DNA from: Chloracidobacterium sp. CP2_5A
GTDB taxonomy: Bacteria; Acidobacteriota; Blastocatellia; Chloracidobacteriales; Chloracidobacteriaceae
Assembly: GCA_002254845.1 (NCBI GenBank)
Contig: NKPT01000011.1
Span: forward strand, 16,103-80,102
Length of the DNA: 64,000 nt
Direction of reading: 5' to 3'
Shown: piece after piece, positions 31,126 through 42,098 of the stretch
Numbering within the stretch: position 1 is the stretch's first letter
Layout: each line of letters opens with the position of its first letter
The notes under the pieces: generated by a model
What the model was told of the DNA's origin: nothing
The model's database searches: none
The model's input: only the letters and a program-made list of their open reading frames with translations
Translations under genes and position numbers: made by a program

Positions 31126-33669
31126 TTACCTCTCTTGGCTGGAAAGCCAATGCGCGCGCAGCTCGGCTAGCGCCTCGTTCAAGCGATGGACATCCTCGGT
31201 CAGCTCGGCCACGCGCCCCTGAAGATGTTGATTCAGGTTGTTTTGGTGAAAAATGTAGAAGCGAAACAGCCGCGCCAGAAATCGCTTTGAAATTCGCCCA
31301 AACGCTCCGGCTTGGGAGTCGTCCATGTAGGCTTCGCCGGGCAGCGGCGGCGACTGACGGGCGACCTCAAGCTGTGAGCGCAGCGCCAGCCGCCACCCCT
31401 GGGGATGATGCCCATTCCGCGACGCGGCGAGCGCGGTTGACGCGGGGGCATCCAGCGCCGCTAGCGGCTGAGCCGGCGACGGCTTGGCGGCCCTGGCCCG
31501 TTCCATGGCCCGTTGCGCGACGCGCGCCCGGCGCTCCCGCTCGATGGCGCGCAGCCGCGCCTCGATCACCCGCCCGATGGCGGCGACGGAGTGATGCTCG
31601 CGCATATCGCGGGCCGCCTGATCGCCGCGCGCGCGCGCCGCTGCGGGATGGTCATACACGTCCCGCATCAGTCGCGCCGCGTGCTCCACGCTCGGCTCAG
31701 CCCACACGTTGCCGGCGCGATAAACGCTTATGGTTTCACGAATGACCGCCGGCGTCACCTCCACCGGATAGCTGTTAGCCGGCGTCATGAAATCCATGTT
31801 GCCTGACCAGCCGGTGGCGATGACTGGCTTGCCGAAGTACATCGCTTCAGCGATCGTCAGCCCGAATCCTTCGGAGCGATGAAGCGAGACGTAGGCGTCG
31901 CACGCCTGCGTCAGCGCATGCTTTTCTTCCCGGGAGAGATAGCCGTTGAGAATCCGTATGTTGGCGCCTTGCGCGGCCGCCTCGAGCCGGGCAAAGTCAT
32001 CCGGCGCGAGATGCTCGTTGATACACTTGAGCGCGAGGCAGGCCGGCTCGTCCGGTCGAAAGGCGCGCTTGAAGGCGGCCACGGCGGCCAGCGGATTTTT
32101 CCGCTCGAAGACGCTGTTGAAATCGAACGAGAAAAGGAAGCAAAAGTCTTTTTCCCGCAGCCCGAAATGCGATTTGCCCAAAGGCTTGATCGCGTCTATC
32201 TCAACGACATGGGGAACGGTGTAAGCCGGCGTCTCGATGGACTTTTCCAAGCTGGCGCGGATGAAGTTGCTCGCCGTCCAGATTTCATCGAAGCGCTGCG
32301 CGCAAGCCGCCCATTCGGACGGAAAATCCGGCAACTCCCACGCCCACAAGCCGATATTGTAGCGATTCTGGAAAAAGCCTTCCGCCGCGCGGCTCGCGAA
32401 GACTTCAACCTGATCGGCATTGATGCAAACGAGGTTGATCCCAAAGGGGCTTTCCTGTGAAAACTCGCCAAATGTCCTATCCAGCTTGCGGCTGAGCGCG
32501 GTGTCGGAGAAATCGTACAAACTCGTGGCATAACCCAGCTTCCGAATCACGCGAACGTAACCGCGCGCGGCCTCGCCGATGCCCATCTCGGCGCGGAAAT
32601 AACCGGCGATGTTGACCCCCATCGGCAACTCGACCGGCTCGACGCCAGTGACTTCGCGGAAAAACGATCGTCGCCCGCCAACCGCGAACGGGTTGCCGAA
32701 CTGTCGCCCTTGGCGCAGCGCGTCGGCGTATTGCCGCCGCATAGCCGGCTCGATGGGAAAGCCATTGTCAAAGGCGTCAAAGCCATATGGAATTTTGCGA
32801 TAGGTCGCATGGCCGTTGGCGGCCAGCAGCTTCGCGTAACGGTCGAAGAGGGGAGCGACCACTGGATAATCATCCATCGCGTAGCGGGACAAATGACGCG
32901 AGATCACGCCGGGACGGGCTGTGTCGTAGCCGCTGAAGTGAAAGAAAAGAATCGGCTCGCCCTTGGCGAAAAACTCCCCGTCTTTCTCGACAATCTCTCG
33001 CTCGCGCAAGTTCCAGTAGGCGACGTTGAGGCCCGGATGGCGCAGGACGCGCACGCCATCAAACAGGCCCGGCGCGAGATCGATCCACTTCTGATCGACA
33101 AAGAGTCCCTTGCCGACTTCATTGAAGCAAAAGTCTTCCAGCCGCCGGGACCACCACGCGAGCATCCGCTCGGTTTCCGCGCTGGCGGAAAGCCCGATGA
33201 AGCCCAGGTTGTAAGCGCCAGCTTGCAGAATATTGACTTCGGTCGGAATTTTATCGTCCAGCGGGAGGGGCTCGACGAGGTGCGGCGTCAGGACGATGTT
33301 GGACTGGTCGAGCGCTTCGAGGACGATATCCAGCGGGCGCAGCGCGAGAATGTCGGGGTCGAGATAAACGACCTTTCGGTAGCCCTGGCTAAACAGATAA
33401 GCGAGATAGAAGGGCTTGACGGCCGTGCACAACTCAGTGACATCGTATTTGAAGGCCATTGAGCGGAAGCGGCCTTCGGACAGAAAATCCAGCGGGCCAT
33501 GAAGCCGAGGCGACGCTGGAACCAAGGAAAGGGGCGGCAACTCATCGCGATCGACGACGAGCGCGGCAGTCTCCGCCTGCGGATGACGCTCGCGGATGGA
33601 GTCCGTCAGCGTCCGAATGCAGGCAAAGTAGTTTTTCGCCGCGATGGTGCAGAAGACGGTTGATTTCAT
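31126..33669 (-). CDS. Multidomain glycosyltransferase: GT8-like N-terminus, GT4-type domain, C-terminal coiled coil
   Basis: KVVYLDPDILALRPLD (DxD), GVNIAGYFRAEMGIGEAARGYVRVI, HRSEGFGLTIAEAMYFGKPVIATGWSGNMDF (GT4), C-terminal HLQGRVAELTEDVHRLNEALAELRAHW. Confidence 0.86.
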   Translation of the reverse strand: MKSTVFCTIAAKNYFACIRTLTDSIRERHPQAETAALVVDRDELPPLSLVPASPRLHGPLDFLSEGRFRSMAFKYDVTELCTAVKPFYLAYLFSQGYRKVVYLDPDILALRPLDIVLEALDQSNIVLTPHLVEPLPLDDKIPTEVNILQAGAYNLGFIGLSASAETERMLAWWSRRLEDFCFNEVGKGLFVDQKWIDLAPGLFDGVRVLRHPGLNVAYWNLREREIVEKDGEFFAKGEPILFFHFSGYDTARPGVISRHLSRYAMDDYPVVAPLFDRYAKLLAANGHATYRKIPYGFDAFDNGFPIEPAMRRQYADALRQGRQFGNPFAVGGRRSFFREVTGVEPVELPMGVNIAGYFRAEMGIGEAARGYVRVIRKLGYATSLYDFSDTALSRKLDRTFGEFSQESPFGINLVCINADQVEVFASRAAEGFFQNRYNIGLWAWELPDFPSEWAACAQRFDEIWTASNFIRASLEKSIETPAYTVPHVVEIDAIKPLGKSHFGLREKDFCFLFSFDFNSVFERKNPLAAVAAFKRAFRPDEPACLALKCINEHLAPDDFARLEAAAQGANIRILNGYLSREEKHALTQACDAYVSLHRSEGFGLTIAEAMYFGKPVIATGWSGNMDFMTPANSYPVEVTPAVIRETISVYRAGNVWAEPSVEHAARLMRDVYDHPAAARARGDQAARDMREHHSVAAIGRVIEARLRAIERERRARVAQRAMERARAAKPSPAQPLAALDAPASTALAASRNGHHPQGWRLALRSQLEVARQSPPLPGEAYMDDSQAGAFGRISKRFLARLFRFYIFHQNNLNQHLQGRVAELTEDVHRLNEALAELRAHWLSSQER

Positions 33670-34442
33670 GCGACGGCGTTCATGGCTGACATGGAAGCGG
33701 CTTCAGAAAACTCGCTCAAGTAAGCTTGGGCTACGTCGGCCGGGCTGCCGATGATGCGCGCGCGCCCCTGGTCAAGCCATAAAGCGCGCTGGCACCATTC
33801 GGCTATGGAGGCGATGTCGTGCGTGACGAGCAGCATCGTCTTGCCCCGCGCCTGAAACTCGCGCATCCGCGCCAGGCACTTTTCCGTGAAAGCGATGTCC
33901 CCAACCGCCAAAACCTCGTCAATGACGAGGATGTCGGGGTCAACATTGACTGCCACCGAGAACGCCAACCGCATGCGCATCCCGGCTGAGTAGGTCCATA
34001 CGGGCGCGTCAATGAACTCTTCGAGCTCGGCAAAAGTCACGACGTCGTCAAAGCGGGCGCGGACCTCGCGGGGCGACAGGCCTAAGACAAGCCCGCTGAG
34101 GAAGACGTTATCGCGGCCCGACATTTGCTCGTGGAAGCCGACGCCCAAGCTAAGCAGCGCGGCGACGCGGCCATGGACCACGACGCGACCGCTGGTTGGC
34201 TTGAGAATGCCGCACAACAACTTAAGCAGCGTGCTTTTCCCGGCGCCGTTGCGGCCGATGATGCCAAAAGTCTCGCCGGGCGACACGGAAAAGGAAATGT
34301 CCTTGACGGCTTCAACCCGCTCGGAGAGTCGTCGCTCAAACACTTCCCCGTTGATAAGCGACTCTTTGAGTGTCCGGTACCGGCGGGGCTGGTAGCGCTT
34401 GAAGGTTTTGCTGAGGCGTTCGACGTGAATAGCAGCCGTCAA
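33666..34442 (-). CDS. Polysaccharide ABC transporter ATP-binding protein (Wzt/TagH type)
   Basis: RYRTLKESLINGEVFERRLSERVEAVKDISFSVSPGETFGIIGRNGAGKSTLLKLLCGILKPTSGRVVVHGRVAALLSLGVGFHEQMSGRDNVFLSG, YSAGMRMRLAFSVAVNVDPDILVIDEVLAVGD. Confidence 0.94.
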   Translation of the reverse strand: MTAAIHVERLSKTFKRYQPRRYRTLKESLINGEVFERRLSERVEAVKDISFSVSPGETFGIIGRNGAGKSTLLKLLCGILKPTSGRVVVHGRVAALLSLGVGFHEQMSGRDNVFLSGLVLGLSPREVRARFDDVVTFAELEEFIDAPVWTYSAGMRMRLAFSVAVNVDPDILVIDEVLAVGDIAFTEKCLARMREFQARGKTMLLVTHDIASIAEWCQRALWLDQGRARIIGSPADVAQAYLSEFSEAASMSAMNAVA

Positions 34443-34621
34443 TCTGGCACCTCCCAGGCATCAAGCGGTCGATGATGCGCCGCGCCAAGGCGCAGTGTCA
34501 AGCGCGGGGCGGATTGCGCTGCGCGCCAGCGTCAACCCGCCCCCAACCGCCTCCGCGCCCCAGCCGCCGCGCCAAGTCGCCCGCCGAGCGACCTGACTAG
34601 GGCTGGCGCCCGCCCGTTCCC

Positions 34622-34650
34622 TTTTCGATTTCCATTTTTTCGATTTCCAT
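34622..34650. repeat. TTTTCGATTTCCAT x2, period 15
   Basis: Copies 34622-34635 and 34637-34650 upstream of the first Oar-like receptor. Confidence 0.9.
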
Positions 34651-34793
34651 TGCGTAAAGCGTGTGTTACAAATCAGACAATCCTGAAAGTCGGACACCTA
34701 ATCAGCTTGACCTGGAGCGTGGCGCGCCCCGTTTCCACCGTGGCTGATTTCCCTTGACATACCTTCAACCCTACGGAGAGGAGTCCCCTGGGC

Positions 34794-37700
34794 ATGCCAA
34801 AACAATATCGTTTCTGGATGCGACGGGTTGCTCTGCTGTTGGCGCTAGCGGCGGGAAGCCTTGTCCCAGCCATGGCGCAATCGGGCGCAACCGGCATCGC
34901 GGGCACCGTGCGAGACGAGCAGGGGCGCGTCATCGCCGGCGCGACCGTCACGCTCGCCGATGCCAACCGCGGCGCAACCCGGACCCAGTCTACTGACAAC
35001 AACGGCGCTTACAGCTTCAGTAACCTGATCACCGGGCGCTACAACCTGACGATCGAAGCTGGCGGCTTTAAGAAGAAAATCATCGAGAACATTCAAGGGC
35101 TTGTAGACAAAACCACGGATGTTTCGGTGACGCTGGAAGCCGGCGGCGCGGATGAAGTCGTCACGGTTTCCGCTAGCTCCTTGGAAGCGGTTATCAACAC
35201 GCAAAACGCCAGCCTCGGCAACAACTTCGTCGAGCAGCAAATCAAGCAACTGCCGCTCGAAGGGCGCAACGTCGCGGCGCTCTTGAGCTTGCAGCCGGGC
35301 GTGACGGCGGATGGCAGCGTCGCCGGCGGCCGCAGCGACCAAGCTAACATCACGCTCGACGGCGTGGACGTCAACGACCAAGTCAACGGCTTCGCCTTTA
35401 CCCCCGTGCTGCGCGTGACGCCGGATTCAGTCAGCGAGTTTCGCGTCACAACGGTCAATGCCGACGCCAACCAGGGGCGGTCGTCCGGCGCGCAGATTTC
35501 GCTCGTCACCAAGAGCGGGTCGAACGAGTTTCACGGCACCCTATTTCACTTCCACCGCAATACCATCACGTCGGCCAACGACTTTTTCAACAACCTGGCC
35601 GGCACGCGGCGGCCGCAGCTCATCCGCAACCAGTTCGGCGGCGCGATTGGCGGCCCGGTCATCAAGGATCGCTTCTTCTTCTTTTTCACCTACGAAGGTC
35701 TGCGCTTGGCGCAGGGAACGCCGGTCACGCGGATTGTCCCGCGTCCGACCATGGGACAGGGAACGCTCCGCTTTATCAACGCGAGCGGCGGCGTGACCAC
35801 GCTGACGCGCCCGCAACTAGAAGCTATTTTCCCGGCAGTCGGCCTCAACCCGGTCACGCTGCAACTGATGGCCCAGGCGGCGCAGCGATACCCAGTCAAC
35901 AACGACCAAGTAGGCGACGGCCTCAACACCGGCGGCTTCACCTTCAATGCGCCCCTGCCGGTGCGTCAGAACACCAGCATCGCGCGGCTCGATTGGAACG
36001 TTGATCGCCAGAACCGGCATGTTTTGTCGGCCCGGCTCAACTACCAACAGGACAACAGCGCCCGCGCCCCTCAACAGTTCCCTGATACGCCGACGCCAAC
36101 CGCCTGGGAGCATCCGACGGGGCTGGCTGTAAGCCATACCTGGACAGTCTCGAGCAACAAAATCAACGTTTTCCGATTTGGCATCACGCGCAATGCCTTC
36201 ACGCTGGGCGGCGACTCCAGCCAAAACTCGCTTAACTTGCGCGATGTGTTTCAGCCTTTCGCTTTCTCGCGGTCGCTGGCGCGGGTGTCGCCGGTGTATA
36301 ACTATGTCAATGACTTCACGCTCATTAAGGGCGGTCACTCGTTCCAGTTCGGCGGGAACGTCCGCATCATCCGCAACAAGGTGTTGAACTCGGCCCGGTC
36401 CTTTGACGCCATTGTGGCCAACTTCTCGTTTTATCAGCAAAGCGGCGCGGTTTTATCCAACCCGATCATCGCTGCCGGCTTTCCGATTAGCAGCGGCTTC
36501 CGCAGCCCGGTGCAAGTCGCCATGTCGGCGCTCATCGGCCGCGCGTCGCAGTATTCAGCCAACTTTAACTTCAATCGCGACGGGTCGCTGCTCAATAGCG
36601 GCGTGCCAATTCGCCGCGATGTGGCGACCGAGGAATACGAAGGCTATCTCCAAGACACCTGGCGCATTCGGTCGAACCTCACGCTCACGTATGGCATTCG
36701 CTACAGCGTCAGCCGCCCAGTCTATGAGCAAAACGGGCTTCAGGCGCGGACAACCGTCCCGCTGGGCGAGTACTTTCAGGGCCGCTTGCGCGGCATGGAA
36801 ACCGGCGTGCCCTTCAACGAGCGCATCGTGGTGGATTTGGCCGGCCCCGCCAACGGCAAGCCTGGCAACTACGAGATTGACTGGAATAACTGGCAGCCGC
36901 GCTTTGCCGTCGCCTGGTCGCCCCGCGCGGAAGGCGGCTTCTGGAAACGCCTCTTCGGCAACGAGGGCGACACCATCCTTCGCGGCGGTTACGGGCTAAT
37001 CAACGACTACTACGGCACGCAAATCGCCTTCCAGTTCGACAACAACAACACGCTCGGCTTTTCGTCGCAATCGCTGACGCCAGCCAACTCGTTCAACGTC
37101 ACAACGCGCCCCGGGCCATTAATCACCGGCGTCGGGCAGCAGGTGCGCGGCTTGCCGCTCATCACCATTCCGGGGCAGCTCAGCTTTCCGCGTCAGCAGC
37201 CGTCGTCGTTCGGCCGCATTCAAGCCATCGAGCAGTCGCTCGACGCCACAGTGCGCGCGCCCTACAACCACGTCTTCAACGCGACGATTGGGCGCAAGCT
37301 GCCGGCCGGACTTTACGTTGAAGCGTCTTACATCGGGCGCATCGGGCGGAACTTGCTCGCCACGCGCGATGTGGCGGCGCTCAACAACCTGCGCGATCCG
37401 CAGTCGGGTCAGGATTGGTACACCGTGGCGGGCATCCTTGCCGACCTGCGCGACCGGAACGCTCCGCTGTCGGCCGTGCCGAACCTCGCCTACTTCACTA
37501 ACCTGTTCCGCGGGGTTGACCTCATCGGGGCGCTGGGCGACTTCTTCGTGGGCGACGAATCCGCTTTTCTCGGCCTGACGCCAACGCAGGCGGTCTACGC
37601 CTCGATTGCGCGGATTCCCGTGCCGGGCATCGGCGTCATTGACGGCATCGCCGGCAGCGACTGGACGACCCTCCAGTTGGCGTTTGATTACGCCAACTTC

Positions 37701-38579
37701 TTCTTCCGTACCGATGGTCGCCCCGCCGCGCCGATTTTCTTCCAGCCGCAGTACGGAACGCTGTCCGCCTGGGGCAGCATCGCCACGTCGGATTACCACG
37801 GCTTTACGCTCTCGGTACGGCAACGCTACAAGGACCAGCTCACGTGGGACCTCAACTACACGCTGGCGAAGTCGCTCGACACGGCGTCGGGTCTTCAGCG
37901 GTTCGGGCAGTTTGGGAGCGCGTTCATCCTCAACCCGATTCGGCCGCGCGACAACCGGTCATTTTCGGACTTTGACACACGCCACGTCATCAACTTCAAC
38001 TCAATCTGGGACCTTCCCGTGGGGCGCGGGCGCGCCTTCGCCTCCGACATCCCGCGCTGGGCGGACGCCTTCATCGGCGGCTGGCAGTTGACGACGATTT
38101 TCCGGTGGAATTCCGGGCTGCCCGTGGACGCGCCCTTTGACGGGCGGCGCTGGGCGACGAACTGGAACGTTCAAAGCAACGGCGTGCCGGTGCGCCCGAT
38201 TTCATCGTCGCCGACGCGCAACGGCGCTGACGGGCGGCCAAACTTGTTCCGCGATCCGGTGGCGGCATCGCAGTCGTTCCGCAATCCGCGCGCCGGCGAG
38301 ACCGGCGGGCGAAACATCCTCCGCGATCCAGGCTTTGTGTCGCTCGACTTCGGGCTGGGCAAGTACTTCCGCATGCCGTGGAGCGAAAAGCAAACCCTGC
38401 TGTTCCGCTGGGAGGTCTTTAATGCGACCAATACGGCGAGCCTCACCGGCGCGCAGACGGTCAACTTCCAGCTTCCGCAGGATTCGACGACCAGCCAACC
38501 CGGACCCGGCTTTGGTCGCTTCACAGCGACGCAGGGGCCTCCGCGCGTGATGCAGTTTGCGCTGCGCTACACCTTCTGA
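34794..38579 (+). CDS. Oar-like TonB-dependent receptor with N-terminal carboxypeptidase-regulatory-like domain
   Basis: Signal peptide; GATGIAGTVRDEQGRVIAGATVTLADANRGATRTQSTDNNGAYSFSNL; plug-like and long beta-strand domain ending LRYTF. Confidence 0.92.
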   Translation: MPKQYRFWMRRVALLLALAAGSLVPAMAQSGATGIAGTVRDEQGRVIAGATVTLADANRGATRTQSTDNNGAYSFSNLITGRYNLTIEAGGFKKKIIENIQGLVDKTTDVSVTLEAGGADEVVTVSASSLEAVINTQNASLGNNFVEQQIKQLPLEGRNVAALLSLQPGVTADGSVAGGRSDQANITLDGVDVNDQVNGFAFTPVLRVTPDSVSEFRVTTVNADANQGRSSGAQISLVTKSGSNEFHGTLFHFHRNTITSANDFFNNLAGTRRPQLIRNQFGGAIGGPVIKDRFFFFFTYEGLRLAQGTPVTRIVPRPTMGQGTLRFINASGGVTTLTRPQLEAIFPAVGLNPVTLQLMAQAAQRYPVNNDQVGDGLNTGGFTFNAPLPVRQNTSIARLDWNVDRQNRHVLSARLNYQQDNSARAPQQFPDTPTPTAWEHPTGLAVSHTWTVSSNKINVFRFGITRNAFTLGGDSSQNSLNLRDVFQPFAFSRSLARVSPVYNYVNDFTLIKGGHSFQFGGNVRIIRNKVLNSARSFDAIVANFSFYQQSGAVLSNPIIAAGFPISSGFRSPVQVAMSALIGRASQYSANFNFNRDGSLLNSGVPIRRDVATEEYEGYLQDTWRIRSNLTLTYGIRYSVSRPVYEQNGLQARTTVPLGEYFQGRLRGMETGVPFNERIVVDLAGPANGKPGNYEIDWNNWQPRFAVAWSPRAEGGFWKRLFGNEGDTILRGGYGLINDYYGTQIAFQFDNNNTLGFSSQSLTPANSFNVTTRPGPLITGVGQQVRGLPLITIPGQLSFPRQQPSSFGRIQAIEQSLDATVRAPYNHVFNATIGRKLPAGLYVEASYIGRIGRNLLATRDVAALNNLRDPQSGQDWYTVAGILADLRDRNAPLSAVPNLAYFTNLFRGVDLIGALGDFFVGDESAFLGLTPTQAVYASIARIPVPGIGVIDGIAGSDWTTLQLAFDYANFFFRTDGRPAAPIFFQPQYGTLSAWGSIATSDYHGFTLSVRQRYKDQLTWDLNYTLAKSLDTASGLQRFGQFGSAFILNPIRPRDNRSFSDFDTRHVINFNSIWDLPVGRGRAFASDIPRWADAFIGGWQLTTIFRWNSGLPVDAPFDGRRWATNWNVQSNGVPVRPISSSPTRNGADGRPNLFRDPVAASQSFRNPRAGETGGRNILRDPGFVSLDFGLGKYFRMPWSEKQTLLFRWEVFNATNTASLTGAQTVNFQLPQDSTTSQPGPGFGRFTATQGPPRVMQFALRYTF

Positions 38580-38594
38580 AGCCGCGCCGTACAA

Positions 38595-38637
38595 GCGAAT
38601 CCGACTTCTTGGCGACGGGCCAAGAAGTCGGATTCGC
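38595..38637 (+). terminator. Strong hairpin terminator candidate after the Oar-like receptor
   Basis: Perfect 18-bp stem GCGAATCCGACTTCTTGG - CGACGGG - CCAAGAAGTCGGATTCGC, 16 nt after the stop codon. Confidence 0.75.
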
Positions 38638-38713
38638 CGCTTAGCTTCCAGCGGATAGGCTCGGTTGCCGGATGGCATTGTCGGGGGCGCGAGCCGGCTG
38701 CTACAGTCGGCGC

Positions 38714-39691
38714 ATGCGCGCATACCTGAAAGCCGTTCTGTGGGCGTATCGCCTGATCCTCGGACGCGAGCCGACCGAGGAAGAGGTTCAAGCTCATCTA
38801 GGGTATCCCAAACTCAGCGATTTACGGCGGGCTTTTTTCAGCTGCCCGGAATTTCGCCAGCGCGAGCGCTACCTGTGCGGCCCGTCGCTGACCGGCTTTG
38901 AGCCGGCCTTGCTGATCGAGGACGCCGTCGAAGACGCCACGCTCGAAAAGCTGCTGGAGCTTACGCGGTTGAGCTGGGAGCATCTGGGCGAGCATGAGCC
39001 GCACTGGTCGGTGCTGAGCGCCGACGAATTCAAGCAAGCCAACTTGGACGCTCATCGGGAGCGATTCTACGCATCGGGTCAGCACAGCGCCGAGCAATTT
39101 TTGAACCTGCTGCGCCGCAACGGATGCCTGCCGGAGAAGCTGTCCGACAAGCGGATTATTGAGTACGGCTGCGGCGTCGGGCGCGTGACGCATGCGTTGG
39201 CGCAACGCTTCGGCGAGGTGCGCGCCTACGACATTTCGGCGCCGCATTTGGAGCTGGCGCGACAGTTCGCGGCGTCGCTGGGGCTGGACAACATCCGCTT
39301 CGCGCAAATCAAGCGCCCCCAGGATGTAACGCAGCTTCCGCAAGCGGACGCGGTTTACACGACGATTGTGCTTCAGCACAATCCGCCGCCGGTCATTCGG
39401 TTCATCCTGAAGGCGCTGCTGGACGCGCTCGCGCCCAGCGGCGTCGCCTGCTTTCAGCTTTTGACCTACCAGCAGGGCTACGCCTTCAGCGCCGAAGCCT
39501 ATTTGCGCGCCAGTCCGGAACAGGGCCGCCGAGTCGTCGAGATGCACGTCCTGCCGCAAAGGCGCGTCTTTGAGATTATCGCGCAGAGCGGGTGCCGCGT
39601 GCTGGAGACGCTGGACGACGCCCTGGCCGACTATCGAGGCGGGGACCTATCAAATACGTTTCTCGTGCAAAAGCAGCCGGCTCCCGATTAG
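38714..39691 (+). CDS. Class I SAM-dependent methyltransferase with N-terminal DUF4214-like helical segment
   Basis: N-term YRLILGREPTEEEVQAHLGYPKLSDLRRAFFSCPEFR; methyltransferase motif IIEYGCGVGRVTHALAQRFGEVRAYDISAPHLELARQ. Confidence 0.82.
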   Translation: MRAYLKAVLWAYRLILGREPTEEEVQAHLGYPKLSDLRRAFFSCPEFRQRERYLCGPSLTGFEPALLIEDAVEDATLEKLLELTRLSWEHLGEHEPHWSVLSADEFKQANLDAHRERFYASGQHSAEQFLNLLRRNGCLPEKLSDKRIIEYGCGVGRVTHALAQRFGEVRAYDISAPHLELARQFAASLGLDNIRFAQIKRPQDVTQLPQADAVYTTIVLQHNPPPVIRFILKALLDALAPSGVACFQLLTYQQGYAFSAEAYLRASPEQGRRVVEMHVLPQRRVFEIIAQSGCRVLETLDDALADYRGGDLSNTFLVQKQPAPD

Positions 39692-39794
39692 CGGAGTCGC
39701 TCGCGGCGGCCGCAGCGTTTTGACTTACACGCGCAAAAGGCGTAACGTCGCGTCCATTGAGAACCCCTGATAGAGCTTTTCACGGGTTTGAACA

Positions 39795-40511
<717 letters not shown>

Positions 40512-40565
40512 CGCTCAGTCGGAGCCGCGAGCGCGCCGCGCGCCTACGTAACGCGATGGCAGACC

Positions 40566-42098
40566 ATGGCCATGGAAGAAAACGAATACACTCGGCAGCG
40601 TCGCCAGAACTTAGCCGACATCGCGGCGCTTGGGTTTCCAACTTATCCGGCCGGCTATGACCGGACGCATAGCGTCAGCGAGATTGTGGCGACCTACGGC
40701 GAGCGCGCCGCCGACGCGCTGGAAGCCGAAGCTGTCGCCGTCCGGGTCGCCGGGCGCATTCAAGCCATCAACCTCATGGGCAAGGCCGCCTTCATTCGGT
40801 TCACTGACGGCGCGACGACGCTTCAGGCATACCTGCGGAAAAACGAGCTGCCCGAAAATGAATGGCTGCTTTTCAAACGGCTCGACTTGGGCGACTTCAT
40901 CGGCGTCGCCGGCAAGCTCTTTCGGACGAAAACCGGCGAGTTGTCGGTGCACGCCGAGCAGCTTGCCTTTCTGAGCAAGGCCATCATCCCGCCGCCGGAC
41001 AAGCGCTACGGGCTGCACGACATTGAGCTGCGCTACCGGCGGCGCTACGCCGACCTAATGACTAACCGTGACGCGCGGGCGACCTTTGTCAAGCGGTCGC
41101 GGATGATCCAAGCCATTCGGCGGTTCTTTGACGCGCGCGGCTACCTCGAAGTCGAAACGCCGATGCTGCACCCTATCGCGTCCGGCGCGACGGCGCGGCC
41201 CTTCGCGACGCATCACAACGCCCTGAATATGCCGCTCTATGCGCGCATCGCGCCGGAGCTGTACCTCAAGCGGCTTATCGTCGGCGGCTTTGAAAAGGTT
41301 TACGAGATCAACCGCAACTTTCGTAATGAGGGGCTTTCGACGCGCCACAACCCGGAGTTCACCATGCTGGAATTCTACGAAGCCTACGCGACGTATGAAG
41401 ACCTCATGACGCTGACCGAGGAACTCTTGACCGAGGTTGTCGCCTGCGTCTGCGAGGGGGAGACCATCCCGTACGGCGAGGCGACGATTTCATTCGCCCG
41501 CCCGTGGCGACGCCTGACGATGCAGGAAGCGATTGTGACTTACTGGCCGACCGAGGACCGCCCGACCGTCGCCGACTTGGCCGATCTCGCAGGCGTCAAC
41601 CGCGCCCTTGAGCGCCTGAGACTTCCGGTCGCGCCGACGGCTGGCTACGGCAAGCGCCTTGGCGAACTCTTTGAGCAGGTCGCCGAGCCAAATCTGATTC
41701 AGCCGACCTTCATCACGCGCTTTCCGAAGGAACTCAGCCCGCTGGCGCGGACTGCCGACGACGATCCGAGCTTGGTTGACCGCTTCGAGCTGTTTATCGG
41801 CGGCATGGAGTGCGCCAACGCCTTTTCGGAACTCAACGACCCCGACGAGCAGCGGCGGCGCTTCGAGCAGCAGCTTGCCGAGCGGGCCAGAGGCGACGAC
41901 GAGGCGATGCCGCTCGACGAAGATTTCATCCGGGCGCTGGCCTACGGCATGCCGCCGACGGCCGGCGAAGGCGTCGGCATTGACCGGCTGGCGATGCTGC
42001 TGACGAATCAGCGCTCGATTCGGGATGTCATTTTGTTTCCGCATCTGCGCCCGGAAGCGCCGGAGACGCCTCCAGCGCCCGAAGCGAAAACGCCGTGA
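40566..42098 (+). CDS. lysS: Lysyl-tRNA synthetase (class II)
   Basis: [101 protein letters not shown]...; motif 3 [31 protein letters not shown]. Confidence 0.96.
   Translation: MAMEENEYTRQRRQNLADIAALGFPTYPAGYDRTHSVSEIVATYGERAADALEAEAVAVRVAGRIQAINLMGKAAFIRFTDGATTLQAYLRKNELPENEWLLFKRLDLGDFIGVAGKLFRTKTGELSVHAEQLAFLSKAIIPPPDKRYGLHDIELRYRRRYADLMTNRDARATFVKRSRMIQAIRRFFDARGYLEVETPMLHPIASGATARPFATHHNALNMPLYARIAPELYLKRLIVGGFEKVYEINRNFRNEGLSTRHNPEFTMLEFYEAYATYEDLMTLTEELLTEVVACVCEGETIPYGEATISFARPWRRLTMQEAIVTYWPTEDRPTVADLADLAGVNRALERLRLPVAPTAGYGKRLGELFEQVAEPNLIQPTFITRFPKELSPLARTADDDPSLVDRFELFIGGMECANAFSELNDPDEQRRRFEQQLAERARGDDEAMPLDEDFIRALAYGMPPTAGEGVGIDRLAMLLTNQRSIRDVILFPHLRPEAPETPPAPEAKTP

Noticed and set aside
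34650-34660. TTGCGTAAAGC upstream of the first receptor resembles TTGCGTAAGGC upstream of the second (52877-52887, minus)
   Set aside because: Only an 11-nt near match at different distances from the start codons; two examples are not enough to call a shared regulatory box.
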